Shown here: positions 46,695 through 56,490 of the stretch, piece after piece
How positions within the stretch are numbered: position 1 is the first letter of the stretch
Layout of the letters: each line of letters starts with the position of its first letter
Assembly: GCF_042646425.1 (NCBI RefSeq)
Contig: NZ_JBHRTR010000024.1
Span: 13,699-77,698, forward strand
From: Marinibaculum pumilum
GTDB taxonomy: Bacteria; Pseudomonadota; Alphaproteobacteria; Ferrovibrionales; Ferrovibrionaceae
DNA: 64,000 bases
Direction of reading: 5' to 3'
Program-made: the position numbers and the translations under genes
Notes under the pieces: generated by a model
Seen by the model: only the letters and a program-made list of their open reading frames with translations
Databases searched by the model: none
Told to the model about the DNA's origin: nothing

Positions 46695-48161
46695 TCAAGA
46701 GCGCACCTCGAGATTGAGGATCCGGGTGCCGCGGCGCAGCCGCAGGTGCCAGCTGCCGCGGTCGGCCTCCAGTTCCTGCAGCAGGTCGTCGACCAGCACC
46801 AGTTCCTGTTCGTTGAGGGAGACGAGGATGTCGCCGCGCTGCAGCCGGTAGTAGCCGGCGCGGCTGTCGCGGGCGATCTCCAGGACCACCACGCCTTCCA
46901 CGAAGGGGTCGAGGCCGAGTTCCAGAGCCAGCGCGGGCGAGAGATTGCCGACGGTCGCACCGGCCAGCGGGTTGCGGCCGTCGATGGCGGTGCGGTCGCT
47001 GGGCGGATCCTCCGGCGCCTCGGCCAGGCGGATGTGGATCCGGGTCGGGGTGCCGTCGCGCCGCACCTCGATGTCGACCTCGTCGCCGGGCCGGCGGGTG
47101 GCGATCTGGAACTTCAGCGCCTGCGGGTCGTCCACCGTCCGCCCGTCGATCGCGGTGATGATGTCGCCGCGCTGCAGGCCGGAATCCGCGGCGGCGCCGC
47201 GCGGGTGGACATTGCTGACCAGCACGCCGTGCGGCCGGCCCATGTCCAGCGACCGGGCGATGTCGGAGGTGACCGCCTGGCCGGCCGCGCCGAGCCAGGG
47301 CCGGCGCAGCCCGTCGCCGGCCAGCGCATCGGCGACCACGGCGCGCACCAGGTCGGCCGGGATCGCGAAGCCGATGCCGTCCGAGCCGCCACCTTCCGAG
47401 AAGATCAGGGTGTTCACGCCGGCCAGCCGGCCGTCCAGGGTCACCAGGGCGCCGCCGGAATTGCCGGGGTTGATGGCCGCGTCGGTCTGGATGAAGGAAT
47501 GAGTGTCCAGGCGCGAGACCCCGGTGCGGCCGACGGCGGAGACGATGCCGGAGGTGACCGACTGGCGCAGCCCGAAGGGATTGCCGATGGCAAGCACCAG
47601 GTCACCGACCTCCAGCTCCGCCATCTCCGCGAGTTCCAGGTGCGGCAGGGCCTCGTCCCCGGTGTCGATCTGCAGGATGGCCAGGTCGGAATGCGGATCC
47701 GACAGCAGGACCCGGGCCTCGAACTCCCGCCGGTCGGGCAATGCCACTGTGATGTCGTCGCCGCCCTCGACCACATGGCGGTTGGTGACGATGACGCCGT
47801 CCGGATCGACGATCACGCCGGAGCCGAGGGAATTCTCCACCCGCTCCTGGGTCTGGCCGCCGAAGGCGCGGCCGAGGTCGGGGCCGAAGAAACGCTTGAA
47901 GAAGGGATCGTTGAACAGGGCCGACGGCGCGCGGCGCACCACGCGACGGCTGGCATAGATGTTCACCACCGCCGGCGAGGCGCTCTTCACGACCGGCGCG
48001 AAGGACAGCAGGACCTGGCCTTGCGACTGCGGCAGCTGGCGTTCGGCGGCGACCGACGCGGCCAGGGGAACGGCCTGCAGGGCGGCGGCCAGAAGCATGG
48101 CCGGAAGCAGGTGGCGGACGACCTGCCGGAGGCTGGCGGGATGCTGTGTCAGGCTGCTCAT
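46695..48161 (-). CDS. Do/DegP-family periplasmic serine endoprotease
   Basis: This 488-aa HtrA protease has a signal peptide (about 1-39, HLLPAMLLAAALQAVPLAASVAA), a trypsin-like domain with His129, Asp159 and Ser235 (GNPGNSGGAL region), and two PDZ domains (about 270-360 and 395-485). It degrades or refolds damaged envelope proteins. Between rplQ and its start lie two strong hairpins. TTGCAG-N17-TATGTC on the minus strand just upstream is a weak promoter candidate that would put the start at or near the ATG. Confidence 0.93.
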   Translation of the reverse strand: MSSLTQHPASLRQVVRHLLPAMLLAAALQAVPLAASVAAERQLPQSQGQVLLSFAPVVKSASPAVVNIYASRRVVRRAPSALFNDPFFKRFFGPDLGRAFGGQTQERVENSLGSGVIVDPDGVIVTNRHVVEGGDDITVALPDRREFEARVLLSDPHSDLAILQIDTGDEALPHLELAEMAELEVGDLVLAIGNPFGLRQSVTSGIVSAVGRTGVSRLDTHSFIQTDAAINPGNSGGALVTLDGRLAGVNTLIFSEGGGSDGIGFAIPADLVRAVVADALAGDGLRRPWLGAAGQAVTSDIARSLDMGRPHGVLVSNVHPRGAAADSGLQRGDIITAIDGRTVDDPQALKFQIATRRPGDEVDIEVRRDGTPTRIHIRLAEAPEDPPSDRTAIDGRNPLAGATVGNLSPALALELGLDPFVEGVVVLEIARDSRAGYYRLQRGDILVSLNEQELVLVDDLLQELEADRGSWHLRLRRGTRILNLEVRS

Positions 48162-48219
48162 GCCCCTGACATAGAACCGGCGCGCTCCCGCTGCAACGGG
48201 GCGCGCCGGGTCCGTTCGG

Positions 48220-48283
48220 CGCCGCGCCGGGCGGCGCGGCGATGCCTGGACGGCGGCCCGGAAGGCCCGGCCGACTCGGCCGG
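48220..48283. terminator. Two GC hairpins between rplQ and the degP-like gene
   Basis: CGCCGCGCC (48220-48228) pairs with GGCGCGGCG (48233-48241) around GGGC. CCGGCCG (48267-48273) pairs with CGGCCGG (48277-48283). Both follow the rplQ stop in the direction of transcription, so they are likely where the ribosomal transcript ends. No U-tract is present. Confidence 0.5.
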
Positions 48284-48317
48284 CCCCATCGGGCCCGTCA
48301 GGATCACGCAGGCTGCG

Positions 48318-48740
48318 TCAGGCAGCCTGGGCTTCGTCCTCGTCCTCGTCGACCGGGCCGGAATCCAGCCCCTTGGCCGTCGGGTCGCGATCGACCAGTT
48401 CCAGCACCGCCATCGGCGCCATGTCGCCCTTGCGGAAGCCGGCCTTGACGATCCGGCAATAGCCGCCTGTGCGGTCGGCGTAGCGCTCCGCCAGGGTGTC
48501 GAACAGCTTGTCCACGGCCGCCTTCTCCGGCAGCTTGGCCAGCGCCTGACGGCGGGCATGCAGGTCGCCCCGCTTGCCCAGGCTGATCAGCCGGTCGACG
48601 ATCGGCTTCAGTTCCTTGGCCTTCGGCACGGTGGTCCGGATCTGCTCGTGCTTGATCAGCGAGGACGCCATGTTGCCGAACATGGACAGACGGTGCTGGG
48701 AGCGTCGGCCCAGCTTGCGATGGGCGTTACGATGCCGCAT
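48318..48740 (-). CDS. rplQ: 50S ribosomal protein L17
   Basis: This 140-aa L17 sits beside the tunnel exit of the large subunit. The start MRHRNAHRKLGRRSQHRLSM and the middle SLIKHEQIRTTVPKAKELK are typical. The C-terminal tail (DEDEDEAQAA) is an acidic extension common in alphaproteobacteria. It is the last gene of the alpha operon, 68 nt after rpoA. Confidence 0.98.
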   Translation of the reverse strand: MRHRNAHRKLGRRSQHRLSMFGNMASSLIKHEQIRTTVPKAKELKPIVDRLISLGKRGDLHARRQALAKLPEKAAVDKLFDTLAERYADRTGGYCRIVKAGFRKGDMAPMAVLELVDRDPTAKGLDSGPVDEDEDEAQAA

Positions 48741-48808
48741 GGGTAACTCCTTCGCCGGCCGGCGGCGCGATCGTCACGATCGCCGCCGGGCCGGATGACA
48801 GTACTGCC

Positions 48809-49825
48809 TCAGTAGTTCTCCTGAAGCTTCTTCGCCATTTCCTCGACATTGTCTGGCGGCCAGTTCGGCACGTGCATGCCGAGATGCAGCCCCATCTGCG
48901 CGAGGACTTCCTTGATTTCATTGAGCGACTTGCGGCCGAAGTTCGGCGTCCGCAGCATCTCGCTCTCGGTCTTCTGGATCAGATCGCCGATATAGACGAT
49001 GTTGTCGTTCTTCAGGCAGTTCGCCGACCGGACCGACAGCTCCAGCTCGTCGACCCGGCGCAGGAGGTTCGGATTGAACTCCGGCTCCGAGGGCATAGCC
49101 TCCTCGGTGCGCTTGGTCGGCTCCTCGAAGTTGATGAACAGCTGCAGCTGGTCCTGCAGGATCCTGGCGGCGATGGCGACCGCGTCGTCCGGGTTCACCG
49201 TGCCGTTGGTCTCCACCCGCATCGACAGGCGGTCATAGTCCAGGACCTGGCCTTCGCGGGTGTTCTCCACCTTGTAGGAGACCTTCCGCACCGGGCTGTA
49301 CAGCGCGTCCACCGGGATCAGGCCGATCGGCGCATCTTCCGGCCGGTTCGACGCGGCGGAGACATAGCCCTTGCCGGCCTCGACCGTCAGCTCCATGCGG
49401 ATCGCGGCCTCGGAATCCAGGGTGCAGAGCACCAGGTCCGGGTCCATGATCTCGATGTCGTGGCCGGTCTCGATCATGCCGGCGGTGACCTCGCAGGGCC
49501 CCGTCGCCGTCAGGGTCATCCGCTTCGGCCCCTCGCCATGCATGCGCAGGGCCAGGCTCTTCACGTTCAGAACGATGTCGGTGACATCTTCCTGCACCCC
49601 GGGAATCGACGAGAATTCGTGCAGCACACCGTCGATCTTGATCGCGGTGACGGCCGCACCCTGCAGGGAGGAGAGAAGCACCCGGCGCAGGGCATTGCCC
49701 AGGGTCAGGCCGAAGCCCCGCTCCAGCGGCTCGGCGACCAGCGTGGCCACCCGGCCCTGCTCGCCGGCGCTTTCCACCTGCAGCTTGTTGGGCTTTATCA
49801 GCTCCGTCCAGTTTCGCTGAATCAC
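48809..49825 (-). CDS. rpoA: RNA polymerase alpha subunit
   Basis: This 338-aa subunit seeds core assembly and contacts UP elements and activators. The N-terminal domain has RGFGLTLGNALRRVLLSSLQGAAV-type sequence and the dimer part SVEIDGVLHE-like IKIDGVLHEFSSIPGV. The C-terminal domain from about 255 carries the LRSVRSANCLKND region (LSVRSANCLKNDNIVYIGDL). The length matches alphaproteobacterial RpoA. It is downstream of rpsK with a 240-nt gap. Confidence 0.98.
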   Translation of the reverse strand: MIQRNWTELIKPNKLQVESAGEQGRVATLVAEPLERGFGLTLGNALRRVLLSSLQGAAVTAIKIDGVLHEFSSIPGVQEDVTDIVLNVKSLALRMHGEGPKRMTLTATGPCEVTAGMIETGHDIEIMDPDLVLCTLDSEAAIRMELTVEAGKGYVSAASNRPEDAPIGLIPVDALYSPVRKVSYKVENTREGQVLDYDRLSMRVETNGTVNPDDAVAIAARILQDQLQLFINFEEPTKRTEEAMPSEPEFNPNLLRRVDELELSVRSANCLKNDNIVYIGDLIQKTESEMLRTPNFGRKSLNEIKEVLAQMGLHLGMHVPNWPPDNVEEMAKKLQENY

Positions 49826-50065
49826 GTGCTCACCTCATCGCTGGCATCGGCGGCCGGCGTCCGGCACCGTCCGCATCGCAGAGCCGCCGCAAGGGTGCGG
49901 CCGATCCGGACGGGCTGCCACGTTCCGCCGGTCCCGGCTCTGGTATCTGTCTCGGGCGCGCCGTCCGGTCCGGCATAGCGCCCATGGCGCGGCGCGGCAG
50001 GCCCCCTCGGGAGCGGCCACGCCGGGCCGGCGGTCGCGGCGCCGTCGCGACGGCGCCGCCAGGGC

Positions 50066-50458
50066 TCAGACGCGCCGCCGCTTCCGCGGCCGGCAGCCGT
50101 TGTGCGGGATCGGCGTGACGTCGCGGATCGTGGTGATGCTGAAGCCGACGGCCTGCAGCGCACGCAGCGCCGATTCCCGCCCGGAGCCGGGGCCCCGCAC
50201 CTCGACCTCCAGGGTCTTCACACCGTGTTCGGCCGCCTTGCGGCCGGCATTGTCGGCGGCGACCTGTGCGGCATAGGGGGTCGATTTCCGCGATCCCTTG
50301 AAGCCCTGTGCGCCGGCCGACGACCAGGCCACCGTATTGCCCTGGGCATCGGTGATCGTGATCATGGTGTTGTTGAAGGTGGCATTCACATGCGCGACCG
50401 CATTGGTGATGTTCTTGCGCTCGCGCCTGCGGATGCGGGTGGTCTTTTCTCGTGCCAT
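50066..50458 (-). CDS. rpsK: 30S ribosomal protein S11
   Basis: This 130-aa S11 lines the platform and mRNA exit. Diagnostics are NAVAHVNATFNNTMITITD, GPGSGRESALRALQA and the basic end GCRPRKRRRV. The ATG at 50456-50458 gives the usual length; a 60-nt in-frame extension is not conserved. It is separated from rpsM by 198 nt. Confidence 0.98.
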   Translation of the reverse strand: MAREKTTRIRRRERKNITNAVAHVNATFNNTMITITDAQGNTVAWSSAGAQGFKGSRKSTPYAAQVAADNAGRKAAEHGVKTLEVEVRGPGSGRESALRALQAVGFSITTIRDVTPIPHNGCRPRKRRRV

Positions 50459-50656
50459 GCCTAATCCAAATGCTGAAGGCGCTCCCGGACACCCTCGGTC
50501 CGCCGCCTGCATCGGCATGATCGCGCCGCCTGACGGCGACCGGCCATGCCGTACCCAGAAACCATAAAAGGCGGCCTGCGTGCGACCGGTCCGCCGGGCC
50601 TCCCCCGCCGGGCCGGCGCCGCAGGAACGCCGCTGCTTGCTGCCGTCGTCCGGCCG

Positions 50657-51025
50657 CTATTTCTTCTTGCCGGCGATCGGCTTCGCGGGACCCTTCCGGG
50701 TCCGCGCATTGGTGTGCGTGCGCTGACCGCGCACCGGCAGGCCGCGCCGGTGGCGCAGGCCGCGATAGCAGCCCAGGTCCATCAGCCGCTTGATGTTCAT
50801 CGCCTCTTCGCGCCGCAGGTCGCCTTCGACCCGGTAGTCGCGCTCGATGACCTCACGGACGCCGATGATCTCGGCCTCGGTCAGCTCATTGACCCGCCGC
50901 TCCGCCGGCACGCCGACCTTGCTGCAGATCTCCTTCGCCTTCATCCGGCCGATGCCGTAGATGTAGGTCAAAGCGATCTCCACCCGCTTGTTGGACGGGA
51001 TATTCACGCCAGCGATACGTGCCAC
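50657..51025 (-). CDS. rpsM: 30S ribosomal protein S13
   Basis: This 122-aa S13 of the 30S head contacts 23S H38 and P-site tRNA. The sequence begins ARIAGVNIPSNKRVEIALTY and ends in RGLPVRGQRTHTNARTRKG and a Lys-rich tail. It starts at GTG 51023-51025, nine bases after GGAG. It is the first gene after the promoter at 51413-51440, with a leader of about 380 nt. Confidence 0.97.
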   Translation of the reverse strand: MARIAGVNIPSNKRVEIALTYIYGIGRMKAKEICSKVGVPAERRVNELTEAEIIGVREVIERDYRVEGDLRREEAMNIKRLMDLGCYRGLRHRRGLPVRGQRTHTNARTRKGPAKPIAGKKK

Positions 51026-51231
51026 GCGCTGTCTCCTGCTTTCGCGTTGCGCCGACCGGCCCGCTATCCGGGCCTCGCGCGCCATTACTCAGACTTTCCA
51101 CCGCCGGGCCGATCGGACACTGGTCCGGGGCCATGGCGCTGCCATCACCGCTTAGCCCGGCTTCCGCCTTGGCCGTCGCCTGCGACGGGCCGAAGCGGCC
51201 CCGCAGACGGGCAGACACCGCCCCTCGGACG

Positions 51232-51288
51232 CTGCCCGCCTTCGAATTGCCCGCCGTCGAACTGCCCGCCGTTGAGCTGTCCGGGCAG
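51232..51288 (-). repeat. 15-bp tandem repeat in the rpsM leader
   Basis: Three 15-bp units, CTGCCCGCCTTCGAA, TTGCCCGCCGTCGAA and CTGCCCGCCGTTGAG (51232-51276), are followed by a partial unit CTGTCCGGGCAG (51277-51288). Identity between neighbours is about 13 of 15. On the transcribed strand the unit reads TTCGACGGCGGGCAA. Confidence 0.85.
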
Positions 51289-51412
51289 GACCGATCCGCA
51301 TGTGCAGATCACCGCCGCAGATGCCGTGCATCGCCGAGCATCACGATTTGTGCAGTCGATCTGAGTGGCTGGAGTCCGGTGAGCCCATGACCCGGACGGC
51401 CTGAGCCGCGGG

Positions 51413-51440
51413 ATTATATGGGTTGTCGCCCCTCAGTCAA
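51413..51440 (-). promoter_or_regulatory. Sigma-70 promoter of the rpsM-rpsK-rpoA-rplQ operon
   Basis: On the minus strand TTGACT (51435-51440, 5/6) and TATAAT (51413-51418, 6/6) are separated by 16 nt, preceded by an AT-rich stretch (GCACAAATTC on the plus strand). The start would be near 51405. It is the best promoter match in the window. Confidence 0.82.
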
Positions 51441-51479
51441 CAATGGATATGCACAAATTCTTGTCGCGTGACCGCAATG

Positions 51480-51504
51480 CCGCACCCGGCTTTGCCGGCT
51501 GCGG
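51480..51504 (-). terminator. Hairpin at the end of the adk transcript
   Basis: CCGCA-CCCGGC-TTT-GCCGGC-TGCGG forms a 10-bp stem with one mismatch and a 3-nt loop, 14 nt after the adk stop and 40 nt before the rpsM promoter. It probably ends the S10-spc transcript. No U-tract follows. Confidence 0.5.
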
Positions 51505-51517
51505 TCCCCCTGCCCGC

Positions 51518-52161
51518 TCAGGCCGCGACGATTGCCTCCAGCTGGCGGGTCACCTCGTCGAAATCGGCCATCCCGTCGACCTTGCCGAGCACGCCCTTCG
51601 CCCCGTAGTAGGGCAGGAGCGGCGCCGTCTGCTCGTGATAGGCCTTCAGGCGGGACGTCACGGTCTCGGCCGTGTCGTCCTTCCGCCGCGTGAATTCGGT
51701 GCTGCCGCAGACGTCGCAGACCCCCTCGACCTTCGGCGTCTTGAAGCGGTCGTGATAGCCGGCGCCGCACTTGGCGCAGGTGAAGCGACCGGTGATTCGC
51801 TCCACCAGCGCCTGGTCGTTCACCTTCATCTCGATCACATGGTCGAGCGACTGGCCCTTCGCCGCCAGCATGCTGTCCAGCGCTTCGGCCTGGCCCAGCG
51901 TGCGGGGAAAGCCGTCCAGGATGAACCCCTTCGCGCAATCGTCATGGTCCAGCCGCTCGTCGATGATGCCGACCACCACCTCGTCCGGCACCAGGTCGCC
52001 GCGCTCCATGATCGCAGCGGCCCTGCGGCCCAGCTCCGTCCCCTCCTTCACGGCGGCCCGCAGCATGTCCCCTGTGGACAGCTGCGGAATGCCGTGGCGC
52101 TCGACCAGCCGCTGCGCCTGGGTCCCCTTCCCGGCGCCGGGCGGTCCCAGCAGTATCAGCC

Positions 52162-52165
<4 letters not shown>
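51518..52165 (-). CDS. adk: Adenylate kinase
   Basis: This 215-aa enzyme equilibrates ATP+AMP with 2 ADP. The P-loop is LGPPGAGKGTQA, and the AMP-binding segment DGFPRTLGQAEAL is intact. The LID has four cysteines (CAKCGAGY... CDVCG), a zinc-binding version. Its ATG overlaps the secY stop (ATGA). It is the last gene of the spc operon. Confidence 0.97.
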
Positions 52166-53508
<1,343 letters not shown>

Positions 53509-53831
53509 TGCGGGTGCTCCTCGTCTGTCGGTGCGGGCCGCCCGGCAATGGCCCGGGGCGCGTCAGCGGACCGTGCGGAAACCCGGCCTGCCGGTCCCGC
53601 CGCGATCAGGGGATCATGCACCCCGGGTCGGCGGCGCCGGGCCTGTCGGCCTGCCTGGTTCCCGGTCCGGGCGCGCGCCGGTCAACAGGCGCGGTCCAGG
53701 TCGCCGCGGCCCGGCGATCGGCGCCGGGCGATGCCCGGCGGAAGCCGCTGCGGCGGACGGGTGGCGATATTGGGCGGCGGTGCGGCAGACCGCAAGTGCC
53801 TGCGCGCCGCCCCCGACGAACGAGCCTGTGA
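53509..53831 (-). other. GC-rich gap between rplO and secY
   Basis: This 323-nt region is very GC-rich with several short inverted repeats, but no reading frame, promoter match or RNA I can support. Its size is unusual in an otherwise tight operon. It lies next to the unsequenced stretch in rplO. Confidence 0.5.
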
Positions 53832-54412
53832 TCAGGCTGCTGCGCCGGCCTCGGCCTTCGGCTTCATCTTGCCGCCGCCGCGGCGGCGGCNNNNNNNNNN
53901 NNNNNNNNNNNNNNNNNNNNNNNNNNNNNNNNNNNNNNNNNNNNNNNNNNNNNNNNNNNNNNNNNNNNNNNNNNNNNNNNNNNNNNNNNNNNNNNNNNNN
54001 NNNNNNNNNNNNNNNNNNNNNNNNNGGTGATCTCGATCTTCGCGGTCAGCTCGCCGCGGGCGAGCAGGCGGATGCCGTCGCCGCGACGGCCCACCACGCC
54101 GCTGTCCAGCAGGATCGCCGGCGTGATCGGCTTGCCGGCGTCGATCTTGCCGGCGTCGATCGCCTGCTGCAGCCGCCCCAGGTTGACCGGTGCATAGGTC
54201 TTGCCGAACGGCGGCTTGAAGCCGCGCTTCGGCAGACGGCGATAGATCGGCGTCTGACCGCCTTCGAACGCCTTCAGCGCCACGCCGGTGCGCGAGGTCT
54301 GTCCCTTCACGCCGCGGCCGGCGGTCTTGCCCGTGCCCGACCCGATGCCGCGCCCGACCCGCTTCCGCGCCTTCGTCGCGCCGTCGCGATCGGCAATCTC
54401 ATTGAGCCGCAT
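53832..54412 (-). CDS. rplO: 50S ribosomal protein L15 (interrupted by assembly gap)
   Basis: The N-terminal 129 residues are typical L15: MRLNEIADRDGATKARKRVG, the GSGTGKTAGRGVKGQTSR motif and LPKRGFKPPFGKTYAPVNL, with GRRGDGIRLLARGEL. The frame then runs into 135 N. Beyond the gap a lysine-rich tail KMKPKAEAGAAA ends at TGA (53832-53834). Counting through the N gives a length not divisible by three, so the gap size is only an estimate. The flanks are (GCC/GGC)-repeat DNA. Confidence 0.85.
53891..54025. other. Assembly gap (135 N)
   Basis: A run of 135 N breaks rplO. Its left flank is CCGCCGCCGCGGCGGCGGC, a self-complementary GC repeat that is hard to sequence. Its length does not keep the rplO frame. 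Confidence 0.98.
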
Positions 54413-54473
54413 TGTGCTACTCCCTCATGGCCGGGGCTGCCGCCGGGGCGACCTGGCCCGCGCCAAAAACGCT

Positions 54474-54671
54474 TCAGTCCTGGTCCAGGACCTGGACCAG
54501 ATGCTGGACCTTGTTGATCATCCCGCGCACCGCAGGCGTGTCTTCCAGTTCGCGCACGCGGTTGATCTTCGCAAGACCGAGACCGCGCAGGGTCTCCTGC
54601 TGGTCCTTCGGCCGCTTCACGCCGCTGCGGATCTGCTTCACCTTGATCGTCTTGCCGCTCGCCTGAGCCAT
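54474..54671 (-). CDS. rpmD: 50S ribosomal protein L30
   Basis: This 65-aa L30 begins with KTIKVKQIRSGVKRPKDQ and has the GLGLAKINRVRELEDTP region and MINKVQHLVQV end. Length and sequence are as expected for the bacterial form. It lies between rpsE and rplO. Confidence 0.97.
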   Translation of the reverse strand: MAQASGKTIKVKQIRSGVKRPKDQQETLRGLGLAKINRVRELEDTPAVRGMINKVQHLVQVLDQD

Positions 54672-54776
54672 CTCTCACTCGTCCCTATCTTGCCGGAAGA
54701 CGCGGCTGCGTCCGGCGCCCAGGAAGCCGGCCCACCGGGCGGCCCCCGCGTCGGACGCCCGCCCGATCCGGCCGGA

Positions 54777-55361
54777 TCAGGCGCCGCCGGCCTGCGCGGC
54801 GTCGCCCTCGTCGTCACCGCCCTCGGCACGGCCCTCGCCCTCCGGCCGGCGGCCGAAGATCTCGCTGACCTTCTTGCCGCGGCGCTGGGCCACGGCCCGC
54901 GGGGCAACAAGGTTGCTCAGCCCGTCGAAGGTGGCCTTGATCATGTTGTAGGGGTTGGACGAACCGATCGACTTGGCGACCACGTCGCCGACACCGAGCG
55001 TCTCGAACACCGCGCGCATCGGCCCGCCGGCAATGATGCCGGTACCGGCCGGCGCGGCACGCAGCACCACCTTGCCGGCGCCGTGACGGCCCTCGACGTC
55101 GTGGTGCAGGGTCCGGCCCTCGCGCAGCGGCACGCGGATCATCGTCCGCTTCGCCTGGTCGGTCGCCTTGCGGATCGCCTCAGGCACCTCGCGGGCCTTG
55201 CCGGAGCCGAAGCCCACCCGCCCCTTCTGATCGCCCACCACGACCAGGGCGGCGAAGCCGAAACGCCGGCCGCCTTTCACCACCTTCGCGACGCGGTTGA
55301 TGCTGACCAGCTTGTCGACCAGCTCGCCGTCGCCACGTTCCCCGGTTTCGGGACGCATCAT
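54777..55361 (-). CDS. rpsE: 30S ribosomal protein S5
   Basis: This 194-aa S5 has the RNA-binding N-terminal part VVKGGRRFGFAALVVVGD and GRVGFGSGKAREVPEAI, then the S5 C-domain GTGIIAGGPMRAVFE and SSNPYNMIKATFDGL. The acidic tail (about 170-194) extends beyond E. coli S5. The first two codons are both ATG, so the start could be three bases later. Confidence 0.97.
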   Translation of the reverse strand: MMRPETGERGDGELVDKLVSINRVAKVVKGGRRFGFAALVVVGDQKGRVGFGSGKAREVPEAIRKATDQAKRTMIRVPLREGRTLHHDVEGRHGAGKVVLRAAPAGTGIIAGGPMRAVFETLGVGDVVAKSIGSSNPYNMIKATFDGLSNLVAPRAVAQRRGKKVSEIFGRRPEGEGRAEGGDDEGDAAQAGGA

Positions 55362-55401
55362 CTGTCCGATTCCCTCGACTGATTCCGTTTACGCCGCCGC
55401 C

Positions 55402-55782
55402 TCAGAACGACAGGCCGCCCTCGCGGGCGCCGTCGGCCAGGGCCTTGATGCGGCCGTGATACACATAAGAGCCGCGGTCGAAGACCACCCTGTCGACACC
55501 CGCTGCGGTCGCGCGGCTGGCCAGCAGCTTGCCGACCGCCTCCGCCGCCGCCTTGTCGGCACCCGTCTTCAGGCTGCCGCGCAATTCCTTGTCCAGGGTC
55601 GACGCCGCGGCGACCGTCCGGCCGGCCTCATCGTCGATCACCTGCGCATAGATATGCTGCGAGGAGCGGAACACGGACAGCCGGAGCCGCCCGGCGGAAC
55701 CGCGCCGCAGCTTCGCACGGACGCGCTGCTTGCGGCGCTCGCGCAGGTCCATGCCTTTCGTGCCGTTTACACCCTTGCCCAT
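55402..55782 (-). CDS. rplR: 50S ribosomal protein L18
   Basis: This 126-aa L18 binds 5S rRNA. The basic start ERRKQRVRAKLRRGSAGRLR, the RLSVFRSSQHIYAQVIDD strand and the end VVFDRGSYVYHGRIKALAD are typical. It is 40 nt upstream of rpsE. Confidence 0.97.
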   Translation of the reverse strand: MGKGVNGTKGMDLRERRKQRVRAKLRRGSAGRLRLSVFRSSQHIYAQVIDDEAGRTVAAASTLDKELRGSLKTGADKAAAEAVGKLLASRATAAGVDRVVFDRGSYVYHGRIKALADGAREGGLSF

Positions 55783-55865
55783 CGTTCCATTCTCCTCGCG
55801 CGGCGGATCCCGCCCGGTGCTCCCGGGCCAGCCGCCCCGGCGCCCGGCCGTCCGGCCGGCGCGTG

Positions 55866-56399
55866 CTACTTCTTCTTGCCTTCCTTGCGCAGGATCTGCT
55901 CGCCTGCGTACTTGATGCCCTTGCCCTTGTAGGGCTCCGGCCGGCGCCAGGCGCGGATCTCCGCGGCGACCTGTCCCACCTGCTGGCGGTCATAGCCGCT
56001 GATGGTGATCACGGTCTGCCGGTCGACGGCGATCTGGATCCCCTGCGGGATCGGGTACTTCACCTCGTGGCTGTAGCCAAGCTGCAGCACGAGTTCGCTG
56101 CCCTGGACCGCGGCGCGATAGCCGACGCCGACCAGCTCCATGGTGATGGTGAAGCCCTCGGACACGCCGACGACCATGTTGCTGACCAGGGTGCGCTGCA
56201 TGCCCCACATGGTCCTCGACCGGCGATTGCCCTCGACCGGCCGGACGCGCAGGAGATTGTCCTCCTGCTGCACGGTGACCTCGTCCATCAGGGTCATCGC
56301 CAGCTCGCCCTTCGGGCCCTTCACCTTGATGTCCTGGCCCGCCAGGGTGACCTGCACCCCGGACGGAACCGCCACCGGCATCCTGCCAATACGGGACAT
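55866..56399 (-). CDS. rplF: 50S ribosomal protein L6
   Basis: This 177-aa L6 lies by the sarcin-ricin loop. The start MSRIGRMPVAVPSGVQV, the middle VSEGFTITMELVGVGYRA and the C-terminal signature RRPEPYKGKGIKYAGEQI are intact. It is preceded by rpsH at 91 nt. Confidence 0.98.
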   Translation of the reverse strand: MSRIGRMPVAVPSGVQVTLAGQDIKVKGPKGELAMTLMDEVTVQQEDNLLRVRPVEGNRRSRTMWGMQRTLVSNMVVGVSEGFTITMELVGVGYRAAVQGSELVLQLGYSHEVKYPIPQGIQIAVDRQTVITISGYDRQQVGQVAAEIRAWRRPEPYKGKGIKYAGEQILRKEGKKK

Positions 56400-56490
56400 C
56401 GTTCAACTCCTCTTCCCTTGCCGGCGCAGGTCCTGCGCCGGCCTTCGGTCGCGCCGCGCCGCCCCGTCCCGGGGCCGCGCGGCAGCGGCC

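Larger units (their letters stand above)
51026..51517 (-). other. Long leader/intergenic region between adk and rpsM
   Basis: This 492-nt region holds, in the direction of transcription, a terminator-like hairpin after adk, a near-consensus promoter, a tandem 15-bp repeat and a leader that reaches the rpsM ribosome site. It also contains a candidate 55-codon frame across the repeat (51145-51312, GTG start, no ribosome site), which I do not call as a gene. Confidence 0.7.
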
